From DMER64 sp041654355 (GTDB lineage: Bacteria > Bacteroidota > Bacteroidia > Bacteroidales > UBA932): DNA of 64,000 nucleotides. The position numbers and the translations under genes are program-made. Location of the stretch: contig JBAZDQ010000009.1 of assembly GCA_041654355.1 (NCBI GenBank), positions 1-64,000 on the forward strand, in the 5' to 3' direction. This document shows, piece by piece, positions 7,504 to 16,176 of the stretch; position 1 is the stretch's first letter, and the number at the start of each line of letters is the position of its first letter. Below the pieces are notes generated by a model. It was not told where the DNA came from and made no database searches. It worked only from the letters and a program-made list of their open reading frames with translations.

Positions 7504-9758
7504 AACGGGTATCCCACACCAAACTGGATCGAGTAATTTTCCCGCTTTAGCCATCGGGAAACGGGCACCCATGCCTGTTTTACAGGATTTCTTACGATCA
7601 TGCCCATATCAAGGCGCAGGATGACAAAATCCAGGTTTACCCGAATCCCCAGGCCCGTATCCATGGCAATGCTCTTATAAAAATTATTAAACCGGAAAAC
7701 CCCCGCTTCGGCCGCCTCTTCCCGGGGCAGGGTCCAGATGTTCCCGGCATCGGCAAAGATTGCACCTTCCAGTTTCCAGAACAAGGGAAAACGGTATTCC
7801 AGGTTGACTTCCAGGCGGATGTCCCCTGCCTGGTTCGGAATGGCAAATGTGGAATCTACCGGCATGGAACCGGGACCGACCGTTCGTGCCTGCCATCCGC
7901 GTAAACTGTTTGCCCCTCCGGCAAAAAACATTTGCTCCAGGGGAAGTGTCGATGCGTTTCCGTAGGGCACCCCAATTCCGGCATAAAAACGTCCTGCCAG
8001 CTGATGCGTATTGCGAATAAAAGTATATCCCGTGCTCAAATCTGTTTTTATGTATTGGGAATAAGCGATCCCTCCTATAGTATGACTACCGGTGGTATCG
8101 GTCTGCATCAGGGGATTGAAAGCACTTAGCAGGTTGCCGGCCGATTCCAGCCCCACCCTTATGTAATGCCAGCTGTTGCGGTGAACAGTAGCGTTATCGC
8201 TGGTGTAATAAAAAATTGTAGAAAACCCCAGGTCAAAGTGGTCCCTGTACGTATCAATTAAAAACGGATCGTTCAGGGAAGCCAGGAATCCGGGACTCAT
8301 ATTGTTGAGTTTAACCAGTTTCAGTCGCAGCGGATTTACCGTATAGTGGTAATTTTCGCCCATACTCCACACATACCCGAAAGTGGTGGAAACAATATTC
8401 CGTGTATATTCCGGACGCGATTGAAAATTGTAACTTGCCGAGATATCCGTGCGGGGAACACGTCCGCGGAAGATCCGCTGGCTGATGGGAAAGAGCATCT
8501 TGGGAAAAGAAAGGGACAACGAGGCACCCAATTCCGTGGCACGGGTGGGATCTTTCAGCTTAAACTGGAAATTCCCCATAAATCCCAATGTCAGCCACTC
8601 CCCTCCCCTGAATATGTTTTTGTGGTAATAGGACAAAGCCGGGGAAATACCTATCAGCCCGTTCGAATTACTGGACGCTTCCAGGTTCAGTTTGTAACCC
8701 TGTGAATTGCCCGGGCTCAGACGAATGGTACAATCCACCAGCGCCGTATCCAGTTGCCCGGATCCGGGGACTTCGTCAAAAAACAGCGTTACACCATTAA
8801 AAAGACTTATAGTGGAAAACCGGTCGTAGGTCGTTTTGACTTTGGATTCGTCGTATAGTTCTCCGGGGCGAATGTAACTCATGTTCCTTATCACACGCGG
8901 CCGGACAGTAGGTTTGCCCGTGAAATGAAATACCATATCCCCGTATTTTAGTGTGTCCATTTGGGAATAATAGGAAGAATCCATAACGGCCTGCATGGGG
9001 TCAAAACCGGGGTATACATTTATATCTCTGATGCGATAGGGTTTTTGGGTGGAATCTGCAGGTAACAGGACTTCCAGGCTTGCCGTCCCGTCCTGTTCCA
9101 GCGTGTCGGCCCTGAAAGATACCAGGCTTCTGTTAAAATTGTAATACCCGTTGTTTCGCATTACGGAGCTTATACGGGCAGCTTCTTTTTCCAATGTCAG
9201 GGAAGCCAGCCTGTCTCCCGTCCGGACCAGGGATTGGTCCAGATGCCGTTCATATAATCCGGCCAGGTTGGTATCGGCCCTGCTGAGTGAAATGGAATCC
9301 ACTGCATAGGTCTTACCGGGCATAACGGTATAGTGAACGGTAGCTTTTTGCTTATGGTACGTAACAGAATCGGCAACCGTATTGAAATAATACCCCATGG
9401 ATGTCAGGTAATTGTCTATATTCCGTTTGCTGTAATCTATCAGTACCGGATCAAATACAACGGGCGGTTCTCCCAGTTTGCGCAAAAACCGGCTCCAGCC
9501 GTTGTCTTTATCCGGACTGAAGCTGTAGATATTCAGAAAAGCTTTCCAGCCAAAAACAATACTGGTATTGGGCTTTTGCCGGATATACGTTGTCAGGGCA
9601 GATACGGGTACAATTTTTTCTGGAATTACTTCAACCGTATTTTTTTTTAAAAGATATTCTCCTTTAGGAACGTAACGTGTTGCAGCACAACCCGTTAACA
9701 TGATATTCAGTAATAAAACAATGACTGAAATGAAGAGAAATCCCTGGCTTTTACGCAT
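7500..9758 (-). CDS. BamA/TamA-family outer-membrane lipoprotein, TamL type
   Basis: I start at 9758, not at upstream in-frame alternatives, because this ATG gives MRKSQGFLFISVIVLLLNIM followed by the lipobox LTGC and then TRYVPKGEYLL. That is the opening typical of the Bacteroidota TamL lipoproteins. The resulting 752-residue protein has POTRA-like repeats to about residue 390, then a 16-strand bacterial surface antigen barrel. The signature GGANSLRGWQART lies at about 640, and the protein ends in the aromatic beta-signal FGVGYPF. TamL is thought to work with TamB in moving proteins or lipids to the outer membrane. No tamB is in the window. The gene is divergent from the decarboxylase gene and convergent, with a 4-bp overlap, with the NagB/LmbE fusion. 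Confidence 0.88.
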   Translation of the reverse strand: MRKSQGFLFISVIVLLLNIMLTGCAATRYVPKGEYLLKKNTVEVIPEKIVPVSALTTYIRQKPNTSIVFGWKAFLNIYSFSPDKDNGWSRFLRKLGEPPVVFDPVLIDYSKRNIDNYLTSMGYYFNTVADSVTYHKQKATVHYTVMPGKTYAVDSISLSRADTNLAGLYERHLDQSLVRTGDRLASLTLEKEAARISSVMRNNGYYNFNRSLVSFRADTLEQDGTASLEVLLPADSTQKPYRIRDINVYPGFDPMQAVMDSSYYSQMDTLKYGDMVFHFTGKPTVRPRVIRNMSYIRPGELYDESKVKTTYDRFSTISLFNGVTLFFDEVPGSGQLDTALVDCTIRLSPGNSQGYKLNLEASSNSNGLIGISPALSYYHKNIFRGGEWLTLGFMGNFQFKLKDPTRATELGASLSLSFPKMLFPISQRIFRGRVPRTDISASYNFQSRPEYTRNIVSTTFGYVWSMGENYHYTVNPLRLKLVKLNNMSPGFLASLNDPFLIDTYRDHFDLGFSTIFYYTSDNATVHRNSWHYIRVGLESAGNLLSAFNPLMQTDTTGSHTIGGIAYSQYIKTDLSTGYTFIRNTHQLAGRFYAGIGVPYGNASTLPLEQMFFAGGANSLRGWQARTVGPGSMPVDSTFAIPNQAGDIRLEVNLEYRFPLFWKLEGAIFADAGNIWTLPREEAAEAGVFRFNNFYKSIAMDTGLGIRVNLDFVILRLDMGMIVRNPVKQAWVPVSRWLKRENYSIQFGVGYPF

Positions 9759-9811
9759 AATACAAAAATAGAAAAAAAGGACAAATACTATACTACCTCT
9801 AAATATTCCTT

Positions 9812-9819
9812 TATATTTG
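9812..9819 (+). promoter_or_regulatory. Candidate -7 element for the decarboxylase gene
   Basis: TATATTTG matches TAnnTTTG and lies 59 bp before the ATG at 9879. No clear TTG/TTTG is seen 19-20 bases upstream, so only the -7 half is supported. The divergent intergenic region is 120 bp. A reverse-strand CAAAAATA at 9763-9770 could serve the TamL-like gene. Confidence 0.5.
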
Positions 9820-9878
9820 CAATCCGATCCGGTTACATTGGATAATATTGTTAAAAGTAACTCACTTACATTGCAAAG

Positions 9879-11267
9879 ATGAAAAACAAGTACATCGATC
9901 TGATCCAGCAAAGTTTTGATTTTCCGCAGGAAGAATTCAGGGTTGAAAACGGGGAACTTCTGTTCCACGACATCCCAGTGATGAATCTGATCCAGCAATA
10001 CGGAACTCCTTTAAAGTTTTATTACCTGCCACAGATAAGCAAACAGATCCAGAAAGCAAAAAGGCTGTTTAATGTAGCTATGGCCAAGGTAGATTACGAC
10101 GCGGAATACCATTACTGTTACTGTACCAAATCGTCGCATTTTTCATTTGTACTGGAGGAAGCGCTTAAAAACGATATCCATATAGAAACTTCGTCCGCCT
10201 TTGACATTAACCTTATAGAATCGCTTTACGAACAAAAAGTAGTGGACAAGGATCTTTATGTAATATGCAACGGGTATAAGAAACAGCAATACATAGAAAA
10301 TATTGCCAATCTTATGAATTCCGGCTGGGAGAATACCATTTCCATACTGGACAACATGCCCGAAATTGAAGCCCTGGACAAGACCGTGAATAACGAATGC
10401 AAGATCGGAATCCGCATAGCAGCGGAAGAAGAACCGAAATTTGAATTTTACACCAGCCGGCTGGGGATCCGTTACAGCGATGTTGTGCCTTTTTATCACA
10501 AATACATCAAGCGAAATCCCAAGTTCAAACTCAAAATGCTCCATTTTTTCATTAATACCGGGATACAGGACAACGCTTACTATTGGAACGAGCTGGCTAA
10601 ATGCGTAAACGTATATTGCGATTTGAAGAATTTTTGTGAAGATCTAAACTCCCTGAACCTGGGAGGAGGCTTTCCCGTAAGGAATTCTCTTTCTTTTGAT
10701 TATGATTACGAATACATGACAGAAGAGATCATTGCCCAGATAAAAAGTATATGTGCCAGCCGTAATGTTAAGGAACCGGACATATTTACAGAGTTTGGAT
10801 CGTTCACTGTAGGGGAAAGCGGCGCGAATATATACCAGGTTCTGGGTGATAAACAGCAAAATGACAGGGAAAGGTGGTATATGATCGACTCTTCTTTTAT
10901 GACTACCCTGCCCGACACCTGGGGAATCAAACGGCGTTTTATACTCCTTCCCATAAACAAATGGAACGAACCCTACCAACGCGTATTCCTGGGAGGTCTT
11001 ACCTGTGATTCCCAGGATTACTACAACGCAGAGGCCCATGCAAATGCCGTTTTTCTTCCCAAAAACGAAAACGGGGAACCGCTTTATATAGGATTCTTCA
11101 ATACCGGGGCCTATCAGGAATCCATCTCAGGGTTTGGCGGTGTACAGCATTGCCTGATGCCTGCCCCAAAAATGGTAATCATAGGCGAAGAAGACGGCGA
11201 ATATTATACCAAATTATTTTCCAAAGAACAGACCTATAAATCCATGTTAAAGGTGCTGGGATACTGA
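9879..11267 (+). CDS. speA: PLP-dependent decarboxylase, Bacteroidota arginine decarboxylase type
   Basis: This 462-residue fold-III decarboxylase belongs to the ornithine/DAP/arginine family. The PLP lysine is in YCYCTKSSHFSF (Lys about 87). The phosphate-binding glycines are in LNLGGGFPVRNS, and the dimer-interface segment is FGSFTVGESG. The active-site cysteine region is GGLTCDSQDYYN, and it ends with FFNTGAYQESISGFGGVQ. I recall near-identical motif order in Flavobacteriia and Bacteroidales proteins annotated as arginine decarboxylase, the first step from arginine to putrescine/spermidine. The family match is firm, while the exact substrate is from family knowledge. The trmH-family gene follows after 4 bp, so they are likely co-transcribed. 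Confidence 0.82.
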   Translation: MKNKYIDLIQQSFDFPQEEFRVENGELLFHDIPVMNLIQQYGTPLKFYYLPQISKQIQKAKRLFNVAMAKVDYDAEYHYCYCTKSSHFSFVLEEALKNDIHIETSSAFDINLIESLYEQKVVDKDLYVICNGYKKQQYIENIANLMNSGWENTISILDNMPEIEALDKTVNNECKIGIRIAAEEEPKFEFYTSRLGIRYSDVVPFYHKYIKRNPKFKLKMLHFFINTGIQDNAYYWNELAKCVNVYCDLKNFCEDLNSLNLGGGFPVRNSLSFDYDYEYMTEEIIAQIKSICASRNVKEPDIFTEFGSFTVGESGANIYQVLGDKQQNDRERWYMIDSSFMTTLPDTWGIKRRFILLPINKWNEPYQRVFLGGLTCDSQDYYNAEAHANAVFLPKNENGEPLYIGFFNTGAYQESISGFGGVQHCLMPAPKMVIIGEEDGEYYTKLFSKEQTYKSMLKVLGY

Positions 11268-11271
11268 TGCC

Positions 11272-12024
11272 ATGTTGAGCAAAGCAGACATAAAGTTTAT
11301 CAAATCCCTGAATCAGAAGAAATTCCGTCAGGAAAGACAGGAATTTATCATAGAAGGGAAAAAGATGATTGCCGAGTTGCTGGCAGCGCCGGGACCCTTT
11401 GTCATCAAAAGACTGTTCCTGCAGGAAGGTGTTTTGGATGCCTCAAAGACTCCCGTAGCAGAGTTCGTAACGGCCTCGGAAATGGAACGGATCTCGGCAC
11501 AATCCACTCCCTCAGGAGCATTGGCCGTAGTTGGCATTCCGGATATCAAACCTGCATTTCCTCAAAAAGAGAACCTGTACCTGGCACTTGACGGGGTCCA
11601 GGATCCCGGGAATTTCGGTACCATACTGCGACTGGCAGACTGGTTCAACATTTCTGCTGTCTATGCTTCTGCGGATTGTGTGGAACTTTACAATCCCAAG
11701 ACCGTGCAATCGACAATGGGCGCGATCCTCAGGGTCCCCGTATTTTATACCTCCCTTGAAACCCTCCTGAATGAGACACAGCTTCCGGTACTTGGAACCG
11801 TTCTGCAGGGAGGCTCAGACATAAACACCCTTGCCTTACCCGCTGAAGGCATCATAGTAATGGGAAATGAATCCAGGGGAATCAGTCCGGAAATCCTGGA
11901 ATACATTCAGACACGGTTGTATATCCCCGCTTATCGCGAAGGTTCCGAATCCCTGAACGTGGCTATCGCCGCTGCCATAGTCTGCGCAGCTTTCCGTAGA
12001 AACCTTCCGCCCCAGCCCAGATAG
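11272..12024 (+). CDS. TrmH/SpoU-family RNA 2'-O-methyltransferase
   Basis: This is a 250-residue SPOUT-class methyltransferase that transfers methyl from SAM to a ribose 2'-OH of rRNA or tRNA. There is a substrate-binding N-terminal domain (FIIEGKKMIAELL). Then come the three SpoU motifs: DGVQDPGNFGTILRLADWF, IVMGNESRGISPEIL and ESLNVAIAAAIVC, the last forming the trefoil knot. The target RNA cannot be told from sequence. The last 62 bp, encoding the end of motif 3 and the tail RRNLPPQPR, overlap the 3' end of the convergent flippase gene. A second SpoU enzyme (rlmB) lies 1.5 kb away. Confidence 0.9.
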   Translation: MLSKADIKFIKSLNQKKFRQERQEFIIEGKKMIAELLAAPGPFVIKRLFLQEGVLDASKTPVAEFVTASEMERISAQSTPSGALAVVGIPDIKPAFPQKENLYLALDGVQDPGNFGTILRLADWFNISAVYASADCVELYNPKTVQSTMGAILRVPVFYTSLETLLNETQLPVLGTVLQGGSDINTLALPAEGIIVMGNESRGISPEILEYIQTRLYIPAYREGSESLNVAIAAAIVCAAFRRNLPPQPR

Positions 12025-13480
12025 CCAGGTAAACCAGAATTATGCCGGTATTGATAACCAGTTTGGGCACAAGATCCATATGGCTGAACAATTGTGAGAA
12101 GAAATACAATCCCACTCCCACTCCTACATAAAATAAATTCTTCACCCAGTTATAAGGTATGGGATAGCGTTTGCGGCCCATCAGGGCACATATGACGGTC
12201 ATGGTCAGGTAGCTGGCCAGGTGTCCCCAAGCGGCTGCCATATACCCGTAACGCGGCAAAAACAATACATTAACCACTAATGTCACGGCCAGACCGGCCG
12301 ATGTAATGAGCACTGCATAACCGGTCTTCCCGGATAATTTAAACCAGATGCTGATGTTAAAGTAAATACCCAGCATTACGTATGCCAGTGCCATAACAGG
12401 CACTACAACTATTCCCTCCCGGTAATTTACGCCCAGTATAAGTCCAAAAAGATCTATGTAAAGCAGGATTCCCAGGTAGACAAGCATGGTAAATCCTGTA
12501 AAATAATCCAGAACCCGGGCATAGGTCGCCGGGGCATTCTTGTCTGCAGACTGTCCAAAGAAAAACGGTTCTGCCGCATACCGGAACATCTGAATAAACA
12601 AGTTTATCAGAACGGCCAGTTTGATTCCGGCCTGGTATATTCCCATCTGGGCCCTCCAGGAAATACCTTCCGGTATCAGGAAACGGAACAACAACCGGTC
12701 ACTGAAATCGTTCAGGATGCCCGGTAATCCGGCTATCATCAGGGGTAATGAATAGATCATCAGGCGGGACCACAGTTTCCGGTCAAACAGGAAGGCATTT
12801 TTCTTTATCAGATCGGGAATGAAGAGCAACAAGGCCACTATGCAGGACAGGAATATGGCAAACAGCACGTAATTGTAATCCGGGACGGCAGGGATAAAAC
12901 GTTCCAGAAAAGATCCCGGGTTGGCCTTCATAAATCCCGAAGCCCACAGGAAGAAAAGCAAATTGAATCCCAGCTCGCAAAAGATCTTAATAGTTTTAAA
13001 GACAGCAAATTTTAAGGCTTTGTGTTCGTAACGAAGGCGGGCAAAGAGTATGGCCGTAATGCTGTCCAACAGGAGGATGCCTGCCACGTAAAAAATGCAT
13101 AGCGGGTTGTTCCCGTAGCCTAAAGCATCGGCAATGGGCTGTCTCCACAGAACAACAGCAGCAAAAAACAGGCCGGCCACCAGGGTTACCATGGTAAGCG
13201 AAGTGGAGAAAACCCGGGATGCCCCGTCCCTGTCGTTCTTCTGCCCCGCCAGCGATGCGTACCGGAAACATCCGGTTTCCAGGCCCATGACCAGCACTAC
13301 CTGTAACACGGCAATGTAAGCCATAAACTCGGCAACCACCCCGTAAGCCGCCTGATCCGTAAGCACGCGGGTATACAAGGGAACCAGCAAAAAGTTCAAA
13401 ACCCTGGCCAGGATGGTACTCATCCCGTACACTGCGGTTTCTCCGGCCAGGCGTTTTAAGGCATTATTACGGAAAAGCAT
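11963..13480 (-). CDS. Polysaccharide/oligosaccharide flippase (MOP superfamily)
   Basis: This 505-residue integral membrane protein has about 14 hydrophobic segments. It has the N-terminal signature of Wzx/PST-type flippases: LAGETAVYGMSTILARVLNF, then LLVPLYTRVLTDQAAYGV. Proteins of this family move undecaprenyl-linked glycans across the inner membrane. The C-terminal half contains the polysaccharide biosynthesis C domain (VNYREGIVVVPVMALAYVML). It is the last gene of the long minus-strand block, 4 bp after the rlmB stop, with no glycan genes beside it, so the substrate is not indicated by context. Its 3' end overlaps the TrmH-family gene by 62 bp. Confidence 0.85.
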   Translation of the reverse strand: MLFRNNALKRLAGETAVYGMSTILARVLNFLLVPLYTRVLTDQAAYGVVAEFMAYIAVLQVVLVMGLETGCFRYASLAGQKNDRDGASRVFSTSLTMVTLVAGLFFAAVVLWRQPIADALGYGNNPLCIFYVAGILLLDSITAILFARLRYEHKALKFAVFKTIKIFCELGFNLLFFLWASGFMKANPGSFLERFIPAVPDYNYVLFAIFLSCIVALLLFIPDLIKKNAFLFDRKLWSRLMIYSLPLMIAGLPGILNDFSDRLLFRFLIPEGISWRAQMGIYQAGIKLAVLINLFIQMFRYAAEPFFFGQSADKNAPATYARVLDYFTGFTMLVYLGILLYIDLFGLILGVNYREGIVVVPVMALAYVMLGIYFNISIWFKLSGKTGYAVLITSAGLAVTLVVNVLFLPRYGYMAAAWGHLASYLTMTVICALMGRKRYPIPYNWVKNLFYVGVGVGLYFFSQLFSHMDLVPKLVINTGIILVYLAIWAGAEGFYGKLRRLWQRR

Positions 13481-13484
13481 CCTG

Positions 13485-14225
13485 TTATTTATTTATACGT
13501 TGCCTGACAGCTTCAAACAATACTACTGCAGTAGCTGCAGATACGTTCAGGGAGCCTATTTCTCCCAATTGCGGGATGGAAACCAGCTGGTCGCACAATT
13601 GCAGAACACTGTCGGAAATACCTTTCCCTTCAGCCCCCATAACAATGGCTGTGGGCTGGCAAAAATCGGCATCGTATATGGAACGATCCAACCCGGCAAC
13701 CGTTCCTGTAATGGTATAGTCCATTTCTTTCAGGAAATACAAGGCTGTTTTCAGATTAGGAACCTTACAGGCGGGAATGCGAAGCAAAGCTCCTGCAGAT
13801 GTTTTTATGGCATCCTGGTTAACGGCGGCACCTCCTTTGGCCGGCAAGATCAGGGCCCCTACCCCGGCACATTCGCAGGTCCGTGCAATAGCCCCGAAAT
13901 TGCGCACATCGCTGACACCGTCCAGAAGCAGGACCGTGGGATATTTGCTTTTTGCCGAGGCAGCTTGCGCTGCTTCTTCCAGCGATATGTAATCCAATTG
14001 TGCCAGGACGGCCACTATGCCCTGGTGGTTCCTGTTTCCGCTCAGGTGGTTGAGTTTTTCCTGAGGTACGTACTGGACCGGAACGTTACGGGTTCTGGCC
14101 AGTTCTGTTATCTCTACAGCGGCCGGACTTTCCATCCCTTTACGAACCATGATTTTTTCCAGCTTTTTGTTTCCTGTCAGGGCTTCCCGGACAGGATGTA
14201 TTCCGTATATGCGGTCTTCAGTCAT
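13485..14225 (-). CDS. rlmB: 23S rRNA (guanosine-2251-2'-O)-methyltransferase RlmB
   Basis: This 246-residue SpoU methyltransferase opens with YGIHPVREAL, the hallmark of RlmB, and has an N-terminal L30e-like RNA-binding region. The catalytic motifs are LLLDGVSDVRNFGAIARTCE, IVMGAEGKGISDSVLQLCD and GSLNVSAATAVVLFEAVRQR. RlmB methylates G2251 in the 23S rRNA P loop. Its start overlaps the 3' end of the upstream ABC-F gene by 8 bp, which suggests translational coupling, and the flippase follows after 4 bp. Confidence 0.93.
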   Translation of the reverse strand: MTEDRIYGIHPVREALTGNKKLEKIMVRKGMESPAAVEITELARTRNVPVQYVPQEKLNHLSGNRNHQGIVAVLAQLDYISLEEAAQAASAKSKYPTVLLLDGVSDVRNFGAIARTCECAGVGALILPAKGGAAVNQDAIKTSAGALLRIPACKVPNLKTALYFLKEMDYTITGTVAGLDRSIYDADFCQPTAIVMGAEGKGISDSVLQLCDQLVSIPQLGEIGSLNVSAATAVVLFEAVRQRINK

Positions 14226-16176
14226 CCTCTTCTGTATTAATAAATGTATCTAAATCATTATGAGCCTGTTCCCATGATTTCATGGCTTCGTCCAATGCTC
14301 TTTTTTCTTTTTCGTATAACTGGTAAAAAGCCGTACTGAATCCTTCGGCCGGAGGTGACAACAGTTTTTCATCCATAATGGCCAGCCCTTTTTCATGTTG
14401 TTCAATCCGGTTCTCCCATCGTGTAACATTCTGCTGCAATTTTCGCAACGTTTTATCACGCTCTTTTTTTAACCGGTAAAGTGTTTGGGCATCTTTTTCC
14501 GTATTTTCCTTTCCGGTCCGGTTATTGTTTTCTGTTGCTGTATTTTCTTCCAGTTCACGGAGGGTTTCCAGCTTTCTTCTTTCCATGAAATCCCTGATCC
14601 CTCCCAAATGTTCTTTCACTTTCCCGTCCCGGAATTCGTAAATTTTGTCTACCAATCCATCCAGAAAGGTCCGGTCGTGGGAAACGACTATCAGCGTTCC
14701 GCTGTATTGCCGCAAGGCTTCTTTCATTACTTCCCGGGAGCGGATATCCATGTGGTTGGTAGGCTCGTCAAGGGCCAGTACGTTGTAAGGCTGTAGCATC
14801 AGTTTGGCCATGGCCAGGCGGGACCGTTCCCCACCGCTCAACACACCGGTTTTTTTATCTACATCTTCACCTCTAAACAGAAAAGAAGCCAGAATATCGC
14901 GCAATCGTGTACGCACATCTCCTACCGCAATTTCATCCAATATCTGGAAAACAGTAAGGCTGTCATCCAGTAATTCGTCCTGATTCTGAGCATAGTAACC
15001 CAACTTCACGTTGTAACCGGTTTCAAACTTGCCTTCCATGGTTGTTTTTTGGCCGGTCAGCAGCTTCATCATGGTTGTCTTCCCTTCTCCGTTCCTGCCT
15101 ACGAAAGCTACTTTTTCACCGCGTTCCACTACCATCTCTGCTCCCGTAAAGATAGGACCTTTATCGTAACCCACTGCCACATTATGGCACTTGAATACAA
15201 TTTTCCCGCTACGGTAAACATCGGGAAAAGAGATACTGATCCGCGCGTTATCTACCGGATCTATTTCTATACGTTCCATCTTTTCCAACTGTTTGATGCG
15301 GCTTTGCACCTGGTTGGATTTGGTTGGCTTGTAGCGGAAACGAGCAATAAATTCTTCCGTCTTTTCAATGGTGCGCTGCTGGTTTTCCCAGGCTGCCTTT
15401 TGTTGTTCCAGTCGTTCTTTACGCAGCTCCAGGTATTGTGAATAAGGCGCTTTGTAATCGTTTATTTTACCCAGGGATATCTCAATGGTCCTTTGGGTGA
15501 CGTTATCCAGAAACGTACGGTCGTGCGAAATAACCAGTAAAGATCCGGAAAATGATTCCAGGTATTGTTCCAGCCACCTGAGACTTTCAATATCCAGATG
15601 ATTGGTGGGTTCGTCAAGCAAAAGTACATCAGGCCGTGAAAGCAGTAGTTTTGCCAATTCAATGCGCATGTTCCATCCTTCGGAAAAAGTGCGGGTGGAT
15701 CTGTCCAGTTCACCGGCTTTAAATCCCAGGCCTATAAGTGTTTTCTCGGCATTTCCCCGGGGATTGTCAGAAGACAGGATATGCAAGCGGTCGGCAGCTT
15801 CGGTCAGATCTTCCATCAGTTTTTTATACGCAGCTGAATCGTAATCTTCCCTTAAAGCAAGTTCTTTTGTGATCCTTTCGGTTTCCCTGCGAAGATTATC
15901 AATGGCCGCAAAAACAGTGAGGGCTTCCTCCAGCACCGATTTGTCCCGGGCGTGTGCCATTTGCTGGGGCAGGTAACCGATCTTCAGATCTTCGGAACGT
16001 ACCACAGTACCTGCAGTGGGGTCCTGGATCCCGGCCATGATCTTTAGCAAAGTGGATTTCCCGGCCCCGTTTTTTCCTACCAAAGCCACCCTGTCCCGGC
16101 GATTCAAAGAAAAAGATACGCCCGACATCAGGTCCAGGTGTGCAAACGAAACGGTTATATTGGAAAGAGATATCAT
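14218..16176 (-). CDS. ABC-F family ATPase (ribosome-associated type)
   Basis: This 652-residue soluble protein has two ABC cassettes and no membrane segments. Cassette 1 has Walker A GKNGAGKST, signature FSEGWNMRIELAKLLL (a degenerate SGG) and LLDEPTNHLD. Cassette 2 has GRNGEGKTT, LSGGERSRLAMAKLML and LALDEPTNHMD. The inter-cassette P-site tether is charged (KTEEFIARFRYKPTKSNQVQ). A C-terminal charged coiled coil follows residue about 540, as in Uup/YdiF-like members. ABC-F proteins act on the ribosome, in translation factor or antibiotic-protection roles; nothing here marks resistance. It overlaps the WG-repeat gene by 4 bp and rlmB by 8 bp. Confidence 0.9.
   Translation of the reverse strand: MISLSNITVSFAHLDLMSGVSFSLNRRDRVALVGKNGAGKSTLLKIMAGIQDPTAGTVVRSEDLKIGYLPQQMAHARDKSVLEEALTVFAAIDNLRRETERITKELALREDYDSAAYKKLMEDLTEAADRLHILSSDNPRGNAEKTLIGLGFKAGELDRSTRTFSEGWNMRIELAKLLLSRPDVLLLDEPTNHLDIESLRWLEQYLESFSGSLLVISHDRTFLDNVTQRTIEISLGKINDYKAPYSQYLELRKERLEQQKAAWENQQRTIEKTEEFIARFRYKPTKSNQVQSRIKQLEKMERIEIDPVDNARISISFPDVYRSGKIVFKCHNVAVGYDKGPIFTGAEMVVERGEKVAFVGRNGEGKTTMMKLLTGQKTTMEGKFETGYNVKLGYYAQNQDELLDDSLTVFQILDEIAVGDVRTRLRDILASFLFRGEDVDKKTGVLSGGERSRLAMAKLMLQPYNVLALDEPTNHMDIRSREVMKEALRQYSGTLIVVSHDRTFLDGLVDKIYEFRDGKVKEHLGGIRDFMERRKLETLRELEENTATENNNRTGKENTEKDAQTLYRLKKERDKTLRKLQQNVTRWENRIEQHEKGLAIMDEKLLSPPAEGFSTAFYQLYEKEKRALDEAMKSWEQAHNDLDTFINTEEDD

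Noticed and set aside
9759..9998. N-terminal extension of the TamL-like protein
   Set aside because: The extension covers the divergent promoter region and the start of the decarboxylase gene, and it would bury the lipoprotein signal found at 9758.
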